Source of the DNA: Nonomuraea sp. SYSU D8015
GTDB lineage: Bacteria > Actinomycetota > Actinomycetes > Streptosporangiales > Streptosporangiaceae
Length of the DNA stretch: 64,000 nt
Direction: 5' to 3'
Assembly: GCF_008065375.1 (NCBI RefSeq)
Contig: NZ_VJYI01000017.1
Coordinates: 1-64,000, forward strand
A program made the position numbers and the translations under genes. Numbering within the stretch: position 1 is the stretch's first letter; every line of letters starts with the position of its first letter. Under the pieces are notes generated by a model. That model made no database searches and had not been told where the DNA came from. It was given only the letters and a program-made list of their open reading frames with translations. Below, one piece after another: positions 7,767 to 16,706 of this stretch.

Positions 7767-9052
7767 ATCCGTGGCCCGTCTGACAGGTTGGACTCTGGAA
7801 GGATGCTCTCCAAGGCGGCGACCCTGCGCTCGAACTCGTCCAGCACCGTGTGACGGGCGAGCAGGAGGCGCTGGGTGACATCACCCGCTTCCAGTAACTG
7901 CTCCTGGGTGATGTCGTACCGCTGCAGGGCGGGCCGGCTGAGCCATTGGACGAAGAGCTCCATGCCGTGCACGCCCAGGGTGCCTGCCACGGGTACGGTG
8001 CCCAACGCGTTCTTGATGAAGGCCCCAGTGGGCCCCGCCATGCCGAGCTTGAGTGCCGAGAGCCAATGGCCGGCGCCGAGGGCCAGGCGTTTGTCCATCT
8101 CCGCCAGGAGCGTCTCTCGCGCGGTCCTGCTCGTCTGCAGTTCCAGCTGCCGGAAGATGTCCGGTATCACCGTCGCGAGTGGGAGGTCGACGAACTGCGG
8201 CTTGGCCGAGGCAGTCGGTTGCTTGACGACGTGTCCGTGCTCGTCGACCCGGGCGAAGCCGGAGCCGACGGCGGAGACGGGGATCAACCGGATGATCCGG
8301 TCGCGGGAATGTTCTGTGACGAGCGACCTGAAGTGGGGATTGGACAGCAGGAGGTCTCTGACCTTCCTGAGCCGGTCCCGGTCGTCGGCGCCGATCGATT
8401 CGAGGAGATCCCATTTGGTGATGACGAAGTGCACGGGGCAGGAGGCTCGGTAGGCCGTCCTGACGAAGGTGGAGATCGCCTCCTCCAGACGGATCGCGCC
8501 CTGCGGTTGCCCGGCGAAGTACTGGTAGAGGCGGAGACCGTCGATGATCAGCAGAAGGGCGTGCGCATCCCGGATGTAGGCCTGCAACCTGTCGACCGAC
8601 TCATCGGCGTCGGGCTGGATCTCGGTGAGAAGCTCTCCGGCGTAGTCGACGTATGTGATCCTGGCCAATTCCTGGTGGCCGGATCGGGAGACGCACGTGA
8701 AGACGAATTCCCGCTCCTGACCGGCTCTCGTGCCGGCGTGCCACTTCTGTCCGGGGTCTGCGAGTTGCAGATAGATCCCGGTCAGCTCACGCGCCGACGG
8801 ATCGGCAAGCGTGAGGTAATAGCCGCGACCGGCCGGGGTCTGCAGTTCGTGATGGAGGCTGGCGAGAAGAGCGGTCTTGCCGGAACCTGCGGCGCCGAGC
8901 GCCACGACCTGGAATTGGGGAAGCAGTTGTTCGCGCGTCACTTGGGCCAAGGTCGGCAGTTTCCGGACGTGGCTCGTGCGCCGTTTGTCGATCAACCACC
9001 ACGCCGCCACCGCCAGCACGACAGCGGCTATGACGATGAAGCTCGCATTCAC
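7763..9052 (-). CDS. Membrane-anchored TRAFAC-type GTPase
   Basis: P-loop GTPase of about 429 residues with one N-terminal membrane anchor (residues 2-22). G1 is GAAGSGKTA (about 53-61), a G3-like VDYAGE (about 135-140) and G4 is ITKWD (about 211-215). The first hydrophobic helix is followed by a basic cytoplasmic stretch. The C-terminal third (about 300-429) is helical and unassigned. The overall shape resembles GTPases reported from bacterial conflict/signalling operons, but I cannot assign a named family. GTG at 9052 is chosen over GTG at 9091 because GAGGAG precedes it and the anchor then starts at once. It is the first gene of an operon with the overlapping membrane protein and is divergent from a Ser/Thr kinase. 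Confidence 0.8.
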   Translation of the reverse strand: MNASFIVIAAVVLAVAAWWLIDKRRTSHVRKLPTLAQVTREQLLPQFQVVALGAAGSGKTALLASLHHELQTPAGRGYYLTLADPSARELTGIYLQLADPGQKWHAGTRAGQEREFVFTCVSRSGHQELARITYVDYAGELLTEIQPDADESVDRLQAYIRDAHALLLIIDGLRLYQYFAGQPQGAIRLEEAISTFVRTAYRASCPVHFVITKWDLLESIGADDRDRLRKVRDLLLSNPHFRSLVTEHSRDRIIRLIPVSAVGSGFARVDEHGHVVKQPTASAKPQFVDLPLATVIPDIFRQLELQTSRTARETLLAEMDKRLALGAGHWLSALKLGMAGPTGAFIKNALGTVPVAGTLGVHGMELFVQWLSRPALQRYDITQEQLLEAGDVTQRLLLARHTVLDEFERRVAALESILPESNLSDGPRM

Positions 9053-9530
9053 GAGACCGCTCCTCGGAAAGGGGCTGGAGTGGGTTCCCACCTACGACGC
9101 GAGGGTAGGCCGGGAGCACGTCGGCTCGCCTGAGTAAGGGCTACTCAACCGTTCTCCGGCCGATCGCCGCTAAGCCGGGCCAGGCCGGATGGCTGCACCG
9201 AACACGATGACCTCTCCCGTCCTCGGCGTTCGCCGGCCGGACGCCGGGGTCGGTCAGACGCGGTGCTCCACAGGTCCACCGCCCCTGTAGGTCCATTGGT
9301 CATCCACATCCGTCCGCCGCCGGGCTGTGAGAGCGGATGGAGGGCGCGGTCGTATCGGGGTCCCCGCCCGGCGGGCAGTCCGAGACTGTGGCGAACGTCC
9401 ACGAGCGGTCATCGGCCGGTGTCCCCGGGCCCGGGAGCCGTCGGTCGTCCGCAACCAACGGCGTGCCGGTGGCGTCGTACTCTCCTGGAGGGGCAGCGAT
9501 CAGACGGCCGGTCGGCGGGGTGGAGGTGCG
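9053..9530. other. Long divergent promoter region between GTPase operon and kinase
   Basis: A 478-base gap between divergent genes. The frame of the kinase stays open upstream to 9327, but its composition is unlike a kinase N-terminus, so it is not counted as coding. A perfect inverted repeat lies at 9131-9147. No -35/-10 pair was convincing. Confidence 0.4.
9131..9147. promoter_or_regulatory. Inverted repeat in the GTPase/kinase intergenic region
   Basis: TGAGTA, 5-base spacer, TACTCA: a perfect 6+6 inverted repeat 79 bases upstream of the GTPase start. It may be an operator or small hairpin; function unknown. Confidence 0.35.
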
Positions 9531-12500
9531 ATGGCGGCGGGTGATCCTGATCGGCTGGGCGGGTACTGGGTGGCGCGGCGGCTGGGCGAGGGTGGCCAGG
9601 GCGTCGTGTACGAGGCTTACGACGACGCGGGCGGCCGGGTAGCGGTCAAGGTGCTCCGGCGCGGGACCCGGGGCCGGGATTTCGCCCGGGAGGTGGCCGC
9701 GGCGCAGCGGGTGGCGTCGTTCTGCACCGCGCGGTTGATCGCGGCGGACGGCTCGGGCGAGGAACCGTACCTGGTGAGCGAGTACGTCGAAGGGCCGAGC
9801 CTGCGCCGGGCGGTGGCGGAGGGCGGCGTGTTCGCCGGCGACCGGTTGCACGCCCTGGCGATCGGCATCATGACCGCGCTGGTGGCGATCCACGAGGCGG
9901 GGGTGGTGCATCGGGATCTCAAGCCGGACAACGTGCTGCTGAGCCCCGAGGGGCCGCGTGTGATCGATTTCGGGATCGCCCGCACCGAGGAGATGTCGCT
10001 GTCGGCGTCCAACCACGTGCAGGGCACTCCGCCGTACATGTCGCCGGAGGTGCTGAGAGGGGAGCGGGCGGGACCGGCGTCGGATGTGTTCGCGTGGGGG
10101 GCCGTGGTGCTGTTCGCGGCCACGGGGCGCAGCCCGTTCGAGGCGACGACCTCGGCCGCGGTCATGCATCGGGTGCTGACGCTGGAGCCGGACTCCGAGG
10201 TGCTGCCGCCGGTGCTGCGCTCCGCTGTGCGGCGTGCCCTGGCCAAGCAGGCGCAGGACCGCCCTGCGGCGCGGGAACTGCTGCTGGAGTTGCTGAGCGG
10301 CCGCGGCGGGCACGGGTCCGGCGGGGCGCTGCTGGACCGGGGATTCAGCGCGGCGGCGCAGGCGCGGCCCGCGGTGATGGTCTCCTCGCCGCCGCTGGGG
10401 GCGGTGGCGGAGCGGACGTACGACTCTCTTTCCCCCGCCGAGCGGGCGGTGGTGCCGGACGTGTTGCTGCGGTTGATCCAGACGGGCGACGGGGGCGAGG
10501 ACACGCCGCGGACCGCCGACCCGGCGGAGGTGAGCGAGGGCCGGCCCGGACACGAGGCGGTCCTGTGGGCCTTGCTCGAGGCTGGGCTGGTGGTCAGGCA
10601 GGACGCGGGAGTGCGGCTGGCGAACGCGGCGCTTCCGCGGGCGTGGCCGCGATTACGGGGGTGGCTGGAGGAGGAGCGGCCGGGGCTGGCGATCCACCGG
10701 CGGCTGAGTGAGGCCGCGCGGTTGTGGGATTCCCACGATCGCCGCCCGGGCGACCTCTACCAGGGCAGCGCGCTGGAGATCGCGTGTACGTGGGCGACCG
10801 GCGGGCGGCGCCATGTGATGCTGAGCCCGCTGGAGGACCGGTTCCTGACCGAGGGGCTGGCTGCGGCGGGGCGGCGGGTGCGGCGGCGCCGCCAGGTGAC
10901 GGCCGCGCTGGCGGCGCTGACGTTGGTCGCGTCGGGCGCGGGCGGGTACGCCGAGGTGCAGCGGCGCGAAGCGGTGACCGAGCGGGCGGCGGTGGCGGCG
11001 CATCTGGAACGGGCGCTGGCACGGTCGCTGGCGGTGCGGGCGGAGGCGATGCGGGTGGCCGATCCGCGCACGGCGATGCTGCTGAACGTGGCGGCGTGGC
11101 GGATCGGCCCGCAGGAACCGGAGACGCGGGCAGGGTTGCGCGAGGCGCTGGCGCATCCGGCCCGGGACGTCTTCTCCCCTCCGGACGCGGCTCCGGGCAC
11201 GCTGTACACGCTGAACACCACGGGCACGATGCTGGCCGGGGTTCGCGACGGTGTGGCGACGGTGTGGGATGTTGCCACGCACCGGCAGGCCGGGCGGGTG
11301 AAGGGCGTGAGCACGGGTGCGCGGCAGGCGGCGCTGAACCACGACGGCTCGCTGCTGGCACTGCGCGACGAGCGGTCGGTGCGGCTGTGGGATGTGCGGT
11401 CGGGGCGGCCGGTCGGCGCCGGATTCGGCGGCGGCTACTCGTTCCTGGTGGAGGGGTCCATGCGGTTCAGTGCCGACGGCCGGTTCCTCCGTCTGCCCTC
11501 GGGCACAGGGGCGCCGAACCCGGTGTGGGTGGATCTGCGCACCCGGCGGGCCCTCCGCGCGCCAGGGGGCGGCCTGGTGGAGGAGCTCGGCCCGGACGGC
11601 AGGTACGCGGCGGTGGGCCTGAACTCCGGCGGCGCCTCGCAGGTGCGGGTGTGGGACCTGGCGTCTGGCAGGCGGCGCGCGCTGGAGTTCCTGCCGGACG
11701 AGAGGGACGTCACGAACGCCTTGTTCAGCGCGGACGGCAAGGTCTTCGCCACGGTGCGCGATGGCGCCGTCAACTTCTGGGATCTCGCCGGCGGCCGCAA
11801 CCTGAACTGGACGTTCGCCGACGGCGCGGGCACGCGTACAGCGGCGCTGTCGCCGGACGGGGCGTTGCTGGTGACGGACGACGACGGGGAGATCGCGGTG
11901 TACCGGACCTCGGACGGCAGTCAGCTCTCGCGGCTGCCGTTCGCGACGTCCGGGGTGGAGGCGCCCTCCGCGTTCGGCGCCGACGGCAGGACGCTGCGGC
12001 TGCTGGGCCCGAATGGGACGGTGCTGACGTTGCGGACGGCCGAGCCGGGCGGCGCGCGGGCCGCCGTACCGGTGAAGGGCGCCGTGGGCGACACCACGGC
12101 CGCAGCGGTCAGAGGGACTCGGCTGGAGGTGCGGCACGCGGAGACCGGCGGGTCGCCACGGTCGCTGCGGGTCGCCGCCGGAAACGGCGCGGGCGACCCC
12201 TCCTGCTGCCAGGTGGCGGTCAGCCCCGACGGCTCGCTGGTCGCGGTGGGCGGATTCCTGAACCTGCCGGGGGCCGACCCGGAGAAGACGTCGGTGGCGG
12301 TCCTGGACGCGGCCGATCTCACAGTGCTGGCGGTGTTCGCGATCAAGCAGCAGCTGGAGGGGGTGTCGGAGCTGGAGTTCGGCCCGGACGGCTCCTGGCT
12401 GGCCGTCTCTCCCACCCAGGTGGGCGATCTGGACGTGGGCGACGGAGCGCCGATGGAGCTGTGGCGATGGCGCGCGAAGGAGGGGGCACTGTTGCGGGAG

Positions 12501-13055
12501 GTGCCTGCCCATCAACCGGTGGCGTTCAATCCTGACGGACGGACACTGGTCGCCGGAAACGGAGCGGTGGTGGAGATGCCGTCGGGTCGAGTGACGCGGC
12601 GGGTGGACGCGGGCATCCCCGTCTTCGGCCCCGGCGGTAGATCGCTGGCGATGGCCGGACCTGCGGGGATCACACTGTGGGACGCTCGGACCTGGCGGCC
12701 GTCGGGGGTACGGCTGGCGGTGAGGTCTGCGTCGACGCCCGCCTTCTCCCGCGACGGCCGCACGCTGGCGGCGTCCACCCCGGCCGGAGTCCGCATGTGG
12801 GATGTGGCGACGGGACGTTCCATGGGGGCGTTCACCGCAGGCGAGGAAGCGGTGGACCTGGCCTTCGCACCCTCAGACGGGCTGCTGTACACGGTCGGGG
12901 TGCGGGGTGAGGTGCGGGCGGAGAACGTGGATCCGGGACGGACGGCGACGGCGGTATGCGCGCTCGCGGGCCGTGAGCTGTCGCCGGAGGAATGGCGCCG
13001 GTTCGTCCCCGAGCTGCCCTACCGCCGGGTGTGCGCCCCCGCGACCCAAGGGTGA
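9531..13055 (+). CDS. Serine/threonine protein kinase with C-terminal WD40 repeats
   Basis: Transmembrane-type signalling kinase of 1174 residues. The kinase domain (about 10-265) has the glycine loop LGEGGQGVVYEA (18-29), the ATP-anchoring lysine in AVKVL (K40), catalytic HRDLKPDN (127-134), DFG (146-148) and GTPPYMSPE. A helical middle region precedes one hydrophobic segment (about 455-475, AALAALTLVASGAGGY). The rest (about 540-1174) is a long series of WD40-like repeats (VRVWDLASGR, ITLWDARTWR, VRMWDVATGR) forming one or two beta-propellers. The segment is short and the domain architecture resembles nSTAND-like WD40 kinases, so membrane insertion is likely but not certain. ATG 9531 has GGAGG at the right distance. 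Divergent from the GTPase operon. Confidence 0.92.
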   Translation: MAAGDPDRLGGYWVARRLGEGGQGVVYEAYDDAGGRVAVKVLRRGTRGRDFAREVAAAQRVASFCTARLIAADGSGEEPYLVSEYVEGPSLRRAVAEGGVFAGDRLHALAIGIMTALVAIHEAGVVHRDLKPDNVLLSPEGPRVIDFGIARTEEMSLSASNHVQGTPPYMSPEVLRGERAGPASDVFAWGAVVLFAATGRSPFEATTSAAVMHRVLTLEPDSEVLPPVLRSAVRRALAKQAQDRPAARELLLELLSGRGGHGSGGALLDRGFSAAAQARPAVMVSSPPLGAVAERTYDSLSPAERAVVPDVLLRLIQTGDGGEDTPRTADPAEVSEGRPGHEAVLWALLEAGLVVRQDAGVRLANAALPRAWPRLRGWLEEERPGLAIHRRLSEAARLWDSHDRRPGDLYQGSALEIACTWATGGRRHVMLSPLEDRFLTEGLAAAGRRVRRRRQVTAALAALTLVASGAGGYAEVQRREAVTERAAVAAHLERALARSLAVRAEAMRVADPRTAMLLNVAAWRIGPQEPETRAGLREALAHPARDVFSPPDAAPGTLYTLNTTGTMLAGVRDGVATVWDVATHRQAGRVKGVSTGARQAALNHDGSLLALRDERSVRLWDVRSGRPVGAGFGGGYSFLVEGSMRFSADGRFLRLPSGTGAPNPVWVDLRTRRALRAPGGGLVEELGPDGRYAAVGLNSGGASQVRVWDLASGRRRALEFLPDERDVTNALFSADGKVFATVRDGAVNFWDLAGGRNLNWTFADGAGTRTAALSPDGALLVTDDDGEIAVYRTSDGSQLSRLPFATSGVEAPSAFGADGRTLRLLGPNGTVLTLRTAEPGGARAAVPVKGAVGDTTAAAVRGTRLEVRHAETGGSPRSLRVAAGNGAGDPSCCQVAVSPDGSLVAVGGFLNLPGADPEKTSVAVLDAADLTVLAVFAIKQQLEGVSELEFGPDGSWLAVSPTQVGDLDVGDGAPMELWRWRAKEGALLREVPAHQPVAFNPDGRTLVAGNGAVVEMPSGRVTRRVDAGIPVFGPGGRSLAMAGPAGITLWDARTWRPSGVRLAVRSASTPAFSRDGRTLAASTPAGVRMWDVATGRSMGAFTAGEEAVDLAFAPSDGLLYTVGVRGEVRAENVDPGRTATAVCALAGRELSPEEWRRFVPELPYRRVCAPATQG

Positions 13056-13212
13056 ACAACCACCACGGTTTCGAGGGCGCCCGGGATGGCCGACGTGCCG
13101 CTCCACTCACTCCGGCCGAACGCGCCAAGCCGGAGTACACCACGGTGATGGCCAACCGCCGGCGAGCTTGTCGCGGAATCAGAAGAGGGTCTTCCATGGA
13201 GTGCCGCGGCGT

Positions 13213-13252
13213 CAGGTCGCTCGGCCGAAGCCGGGCCGGGCCGAGCGACCTG
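13213..13252. terminator. Strong bidirectional terminator
   Basis: CAGGTCGCTCGGCC pairs perfectly with GGCCGAGCGACCTG around a 12-base loop, a 14-bp stem between the convergent kinase and spondin genes. This is one of the clearest terminators in the window. Confidence 0.78.
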
Positions 13253-13284
13253 TCATCTCAGCAGTTCCGTTGGCGGCCGGCTCG

Positions 13285-13935
13285 TCAACGCGCGAAAGTC
13301 AGCTTGGCGACCGGGCCGCTCCAGCCGTACGTATCGCGATCCAGGTCACCGCAGGCCATGATCCCCTTGTGCTTGCTGATCGGCCTCTTCTCGGGTGCAC
13401 GCACCATCGGGTTGCCGCAGCATGGACCGGGGATGGTGGCTTTGGTCTCGAGGTTCTTCTCGGTGCCCGCGTCGTAGGCCATGGTCCGGACCGAGCCTGG
13501 CCGGGGCCGCAACGCATCCACGCCGGTGAAGCCGTCGTTGGTGTTGACGAGCATGCTGACGATGCTGACGCGGTCGCCTGGCCGTACCTTGACCTGGAAC
13601 GTCACAGTTTTGCCCGGCGCGATCGGAGCGCCCGCGGCGGCGAACGCGTCACGCACGCCCGGCCGCCCGGACACCTCCTTGATCAGTCTCGGCGCGTCGC
13701 CGTCCTCGGCGACCGCGGCGACGCCACGGCTGGCGAACCGGCCGATCTGCCACACATGGACGCTGGGCGAGTGGACGACGACAACGGGCGGTGACAACGG
13801 CTGGGATCCCGACGGCGTCAGATTCTGGATTTTCACCATCCACGTCGTCATGGGCTCCGCCTGTGCGGCGGATGGCAAGGCGACCATGCCGGCGCAGAGA
13901 GCGGTCAGTCCTGCTAGCAGTTGGACAGGGCGCAT
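13285..13935 (-). CDS. Secreted spondin-domain protein
   Basis: Exported protein of 216 residues. A signal peptide with a clear AQA cleavage end (about 1-25) is followed by a single spondin domain (about 28-200): TWMVKIQNLTPSG, LSPPVVVVHSPSVHVW, then GVAAVAEDG, FQVKVRPGDRVSIVSML and NTNDGFTGVDAL. These are conserved blocks of the metal-binding domain of eukaryotic F-spondins, which is also found in many bacteria. The C-terminus has a CCGNP/CGDLDRD region. Its bacterial role is unknown; in eukaryotes the fold mediates extracellular adhesion. ATG 13935 has AAGGAG 8 bases upstream. It is divergent from a fasciclin-domain gene, so two matrix-type proteins share one control region. Confidence 0.9.
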   Translation of the reverse strand: MRPVQLLAGLTALCAGMVALPSAAQAEPMTTWMVKIQNLTPSGSQPLSPPVVVVHSPSVHVWQIGRFASRGVAAVAEDGDAPRLIKEVSGRPGVRDAFAAAGAPIAPGKTVTFQVKVRPGDRVSIVSMLVNTNDGFTGVDALRPRPGSVRTMAYDAGTEKNLETKATIPGPCCGNPMVRAPEKRPISKHKGIMACGDLDRDTYGWSGPVAKLTFAR

Positions 13936-14297
13936 TACGTGTGCTCCTTCGGGGGGACGTGACCCAAAGGACGTTATGGCGAGATCCGCCTTCAAGATCT
14001 TACACATGGCTTACCTGACGGTTACGGGCGATTACGGCTGCAGGCCGGAGCTCCCCGGCCATCGCTCACCGTGGACGGTCTCTTCTTCGCAGCCCGGAGT
14101 CACCCCTTGAACGGGGGGACCCTGCATGGGCATGTGCGCTCTAGACCTGCCGGGGAGTTTGGATCGCCACCTCCGGGGCGACGTCCAACGGCTTATTGAG
14201 CTCGTTTGCCCTGGTCGTGGCCTCTATGCGCGGTCGTGGCGGCGATCCTGGAGTGGACACGTCACAGCGGGCTTCCACAGGGCTGGGAGGGATCACC
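13936..14297. other. Shared upstream region of spondin and fasciclin genes
   Basis: A 362-base divergent gap. Only a weak CCCC/GGGG hairpin near 14102-14117 was noticed; no promoter elements could be fixed with confidence. Confidence 0.4.
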
Positions 14298-14939
14298 GTG
14301 AAACGCATGCTTCTCGCGGCGGCCTTGGCGCTTGCCGCAACCATGGCCGGCGCCGCCGGCGCGTCCGCCTCACCCGCACCCTCGCCAGAGATCTCGCCAC
14401 CACCCTCTCCCGACATGTCTCCGCCGACATCTCCGGACATGTCTCCGCCGGCATCTCCGGACATGTCGCCCTCACCGGAGGGCAGCCCGTTCGGGGCCGG
14501 ATGCAGCGCGATCGAGGACAGCCTCGCCGGCATCGCCGACCAGCCGGTCGGGACCGCGATCTCTGAGGTCCCCGAACTGTCCATGCTGGCGGACGGGGTG
14601 GAGCAGGCCGGTCTGGCCGACCGCTTGAACGCCGCCAAGGACATCACGGTCTTCGCGCCGAACAACGAGGCCTTCGAGGCGATCCCGCAGGAGAGGCGGG
14701 ACGCGGTCATGAAGGACAGGGAACTGCTCACCAGGATCTTGTCCTACCACGTGGTGGAGGGCAAGAAGGCGCCCGCCGACCTGGAGGACGCCACCCTCAA
14801 GACCCTGCAGGGCCGGGAGCTGACCGTGAAGGGCTCGGGGGACGACCTTACGATCAACGACGCGAAAGTGGTCTGCGGCAACATCCCGACGGCCAATGCC
14901 ACCGTGTACGTCATCGACAAGGTGCTCATGCCTCAGTAG
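14298..14939 (+). CDS. Secreted fasciclin (FAS1) domain protein with repeat linker
   Basis: Exported adhesion-type protein of 213 residues. The signal peptide (about 1-26) is followed by a serine/proline linker with repeats PEISPPPS, PDMSPPTS, PDMSPPAS, PDMSPSPE (about 30-60) and one FAS1 domain (about 75-213). FAS1 landmarks are ITVFAPNNEAF (H1 box), ILSYHVVEG (YH box) and the C-terminal TVYVIDKVLMP (H2 box). FAS1 domains mediate cell-surface adhesion; the linker probably spans the cell wall. The GTG at 14298 is chosen because GGGAGG lies 7 bases upstream and a signal peptide begins there. Divergent from a spondin gene. Confidence 0.9.
   Translation: MKRMLLAAALALAATMAGAAGASASPAPSPEISPPPSPDMSPPTSPDMSPPASPDMSPSPEGSPFGAGCSAIEDSLAGIADQPVGTAISEVPELSMLADGVEQAGLADRLNAAKDITVFAPNNEAFEAIPQERRDAVMKDRELLTRILSYHVVEGKKAPADLEDATLKTLQGRELTVKGSGDDLTINDAKVVCGNIPTANATVYVIDKVLMPQ
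14396..14475 (+). repeat. 24-bp tandem repeats in the fasciclin linker
   Basis: About three imperfect 24-base units built on CCGACATGTCTCCGCC and coding the eight-residue SPDMSPPx linker repeat. The period is a multiple of three, so copy-number change keeps the frame. Confidence 0.7.
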
Positions 14940-14964
14940 TGACCCAGCGCATGACGGAGGGTGG

Positions 14965-15016
14965 AGAGCACGATCCGGTGAAGCGAGTCCGGCGCCGGGC
15001 TTCGGGATCGTGCTCT
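14965..15016. terminator. Extended hairpin terminator after the fasciclin gene
   Basis: AGAGCACGATCC pairs perfectly with GGATCGTGCTCT (12-bp outer stem). Within the loop, GAAGC pairs with GCTTC around a self-complementary CCGGCGCCGG, giving a long rod-like hairpin 25 bases past the stop. Confidence 0.72.
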
Positions 15017-15354
15017 TCGCCGCCGGGATGACGCGAAGTGACCCCCTCGAGGATCATCGCGAGGTCTTCCAGCGCGTGCGTCAGCGTCTTGGGCGCTGAG
15101 GCGTTTGCATGACTTTGGTGGCCGTCGCGGAAGGCGGACCGCCGCGGCCCTCGCCGGACCACTGGCCATGGTCACCTCGCGCCCGGCCTGGATCCGGATC
15201 AGCGGACTGAAGGGCTGGAACACGTGCCAGATGCCTTCTTGCCGAGGACTGGCGATCAGAAACCGATGTAGCGGGCTTCGGCGACGATGAGGCTGATGTT
15301 CCAGCGTACTTCGGCCGGCTCCGCGAACGCGGGGGTGCACCATGAAACGGCCGC

Positions 15355-15470
15355 ATGGACTCCTCGCCGTTTCCCGTATCCGGACCAGGTGATCGTCACC
15401 AGGTTCGGGGTAGCTGTCCTGATGGGCACCGCGCTGCTCAGGTTGCGGCTCGCCACCGAGCCGGGGAGTC
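15355..15470 (+). pseudogene. Remnant of a second KtrB/TrkH potassium transporter N-terminus
   Basis: One frame reads YPDQVIVTRFGVAVLMGTAL followed by LRLATEPGSR. This matches the start of KtrB proteins (HPxQVxVxGF...xGTLLLxLPxAT), including that of the intact copy at 16707 (HPGQVVVGVFALTILIGTLL). It then frame-shifts and loses similarity. It appears to be a decayed paralogue lying just before ktrA, the position a ktrB would occupy in a conventional operon. Confidence 0.5.
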
Positions 15471-15655
15471 GGCGTGCTGGCCGGCGGCATGGTTCGCCGC
15501 GATGTCCGCGGGATTCGCGTGGTGGTCCGAGAGCTTGATGCGCCTCGTCGCCCCCGACGCTCATCGGCGGGACGGTGCTTGTCGCCGTGGGCTCTGCCTG
15601 GTTCAAGAGAACGCACCCGCCGTTACCACGTACCGGAGGAGAGGGGGCATCGCTG

Positions 15656-16315
15656 GTGGACAAGAAGAGGGATCCCGTGGCGGTGATCGGACTGGGACGG
15701 TTCGGCAGCGCACTCGCCATCGAGCTTACCCAGCGCGGCACCGAAGTACTGGGCATCGACAACAGTCCCAAACACGTGCAGGCCCTTGCGGGGCAGATCA
15801 CCGACATCGCCACGGCGGATTCCACCGACATGGCTGCCTTGCGGCAGCTCGGCGTGCCCGATTTCCACCGCGCCGTGGTGGCGATCGGAAGTGACCTCGA
15901 AGCGAGCGTCCTGACCGCTTCCCTGCTCGTCGAGCTGGAAATCGACCATATTTGGGCCAAGGCGGTCAGCCGGCAGCACGGGCGGATCCTGCGCCGGGTC
16001 GGCGTTCATCACGTGGTGTTTCCCGAGCACGACATGGGAGAGCGGGTGGCTCATCTGGTCAGCGGCCGGATGCTCGATTACATGCAGGTGGATGAGAACT
16101 TCGCGTTGGCGAAGATGCGTCCTCCGAAGGAGTTCGTCGGCATTCCGCTCGGGCAATCTGGCCTGCGTCGCCAATACGGTGTCACGGTCGTGGCCGTCAA
16201 GGCCCAAGGGGAGGAGTTCACCTACGCAACCGCGGAGACCGAGCTCGGGCATGGCGATGTGATCATCGTTTCCGGCCGTACGGACCGGGTCGAACGCTTC
16301 GCCGAACTGCTGTAA
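15656..16315 (+). CDS. ktrA: KtrA/TrkA-type potassium uptake regulatory subunit
   Basis: Cytosolic RCK protein of 219 residues that gates the KtrB channel in response to bound nucleotide. The N-terminal Rossmann domain (about 6-130) has IGLGRFGSAL (11-20) and the ribose-binding acidic residue in LGIDNS (D35). Conserved FPEHDMGERVA and a C-terminal TrkA_C domain (about 140-219, PLGQSGLRRQYGVTVVAV and GDVIIVSG) follow. GTG 15656 is chosen behind a GGAGGAGAGGGGG stretch; the frame is open further upstream but without a better site. The partner ktrB lies 391 bases downstream on the same strand, a wider gap than usual. Confidence 0.88.
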   Translation: MDKKRDPVAVIGLGRFGSALAIELTQRGTEVLGIDNSPKHVQALAGQITDIATADSTDMAALRQLGVPDFHRAVVAIGSDLEASVLTASLLVELEIDHIWAKAVSRQHGRILRRVGVHHVVFPEHDMGERVAHLVSGRMLDYMQVDENFALAKMRPPKEFVGIPLGQSGLRRQYGVTVVAVKAQGEEFTYATAETELGHGDVIIVSGRTDRVERFAELL

Positions 16316-16706
16316 ACGTACGCGGACATTCGCGGAATGGGGAGTAATGGAGCCGTGCGTCGGGAATGGAGTCGCTGGTATGGGGAGCCGTGGTCCGTCC
16401 GCCGATCATGTGGCGGACGGCCTGGTCAACACCGCCATCGCGCAGGCCGAGTCGCCGGCAGCCGGTGGTGGCCCGCCACGCCGAGGCGGAACGCGACCGC
16501 CGGGGTGCCTGAGCTCGTGTGGTGTCGCCCATCGTCTGGGCGCGATGGCGGTTGCGCAGGTGGGTCGTCTGTGGTCGCATTGCTGATCATGCGCCTGCCG
16601 ATCCTGCGGGCGGTTCACGTGCCAAGGCTTTCTGAAGGCTCACCACGTTCGTGGCGGCTCGTTCCCGTGACCGCGTCGGCCGGCTGCGTCCGAGAGTGAG
16701 ACCGGA
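16316..16706. other. Intergenic region between ktrA and ktrB
   Basis: Nothing recognisable. Short open frames occur on both strands but have no ribosome sites or family motifs. Confidence 0.4.

Larger units (their letters stand above)
14940..15655. other. Intergenic region with terminator and a decayed ktrB fragment
   Basis: A 716-base region between fasciclin and ktrA. It contains the terminator at 14965-15016 and the remnant at 15355-15470. A minus-strand open stretch ending at 15256 (WNISLIVAEARYIGF) looks protein-like but could not be assigned. No intact gene was seen. Confidence 0.4.

Noticed and set aside
10653..12535. Long frames on both strands within the kinase WD40 region
   Set aside because: Frame shadows of the WD40 repeats; the kinase frame alone carries motifs and proper codon bias.
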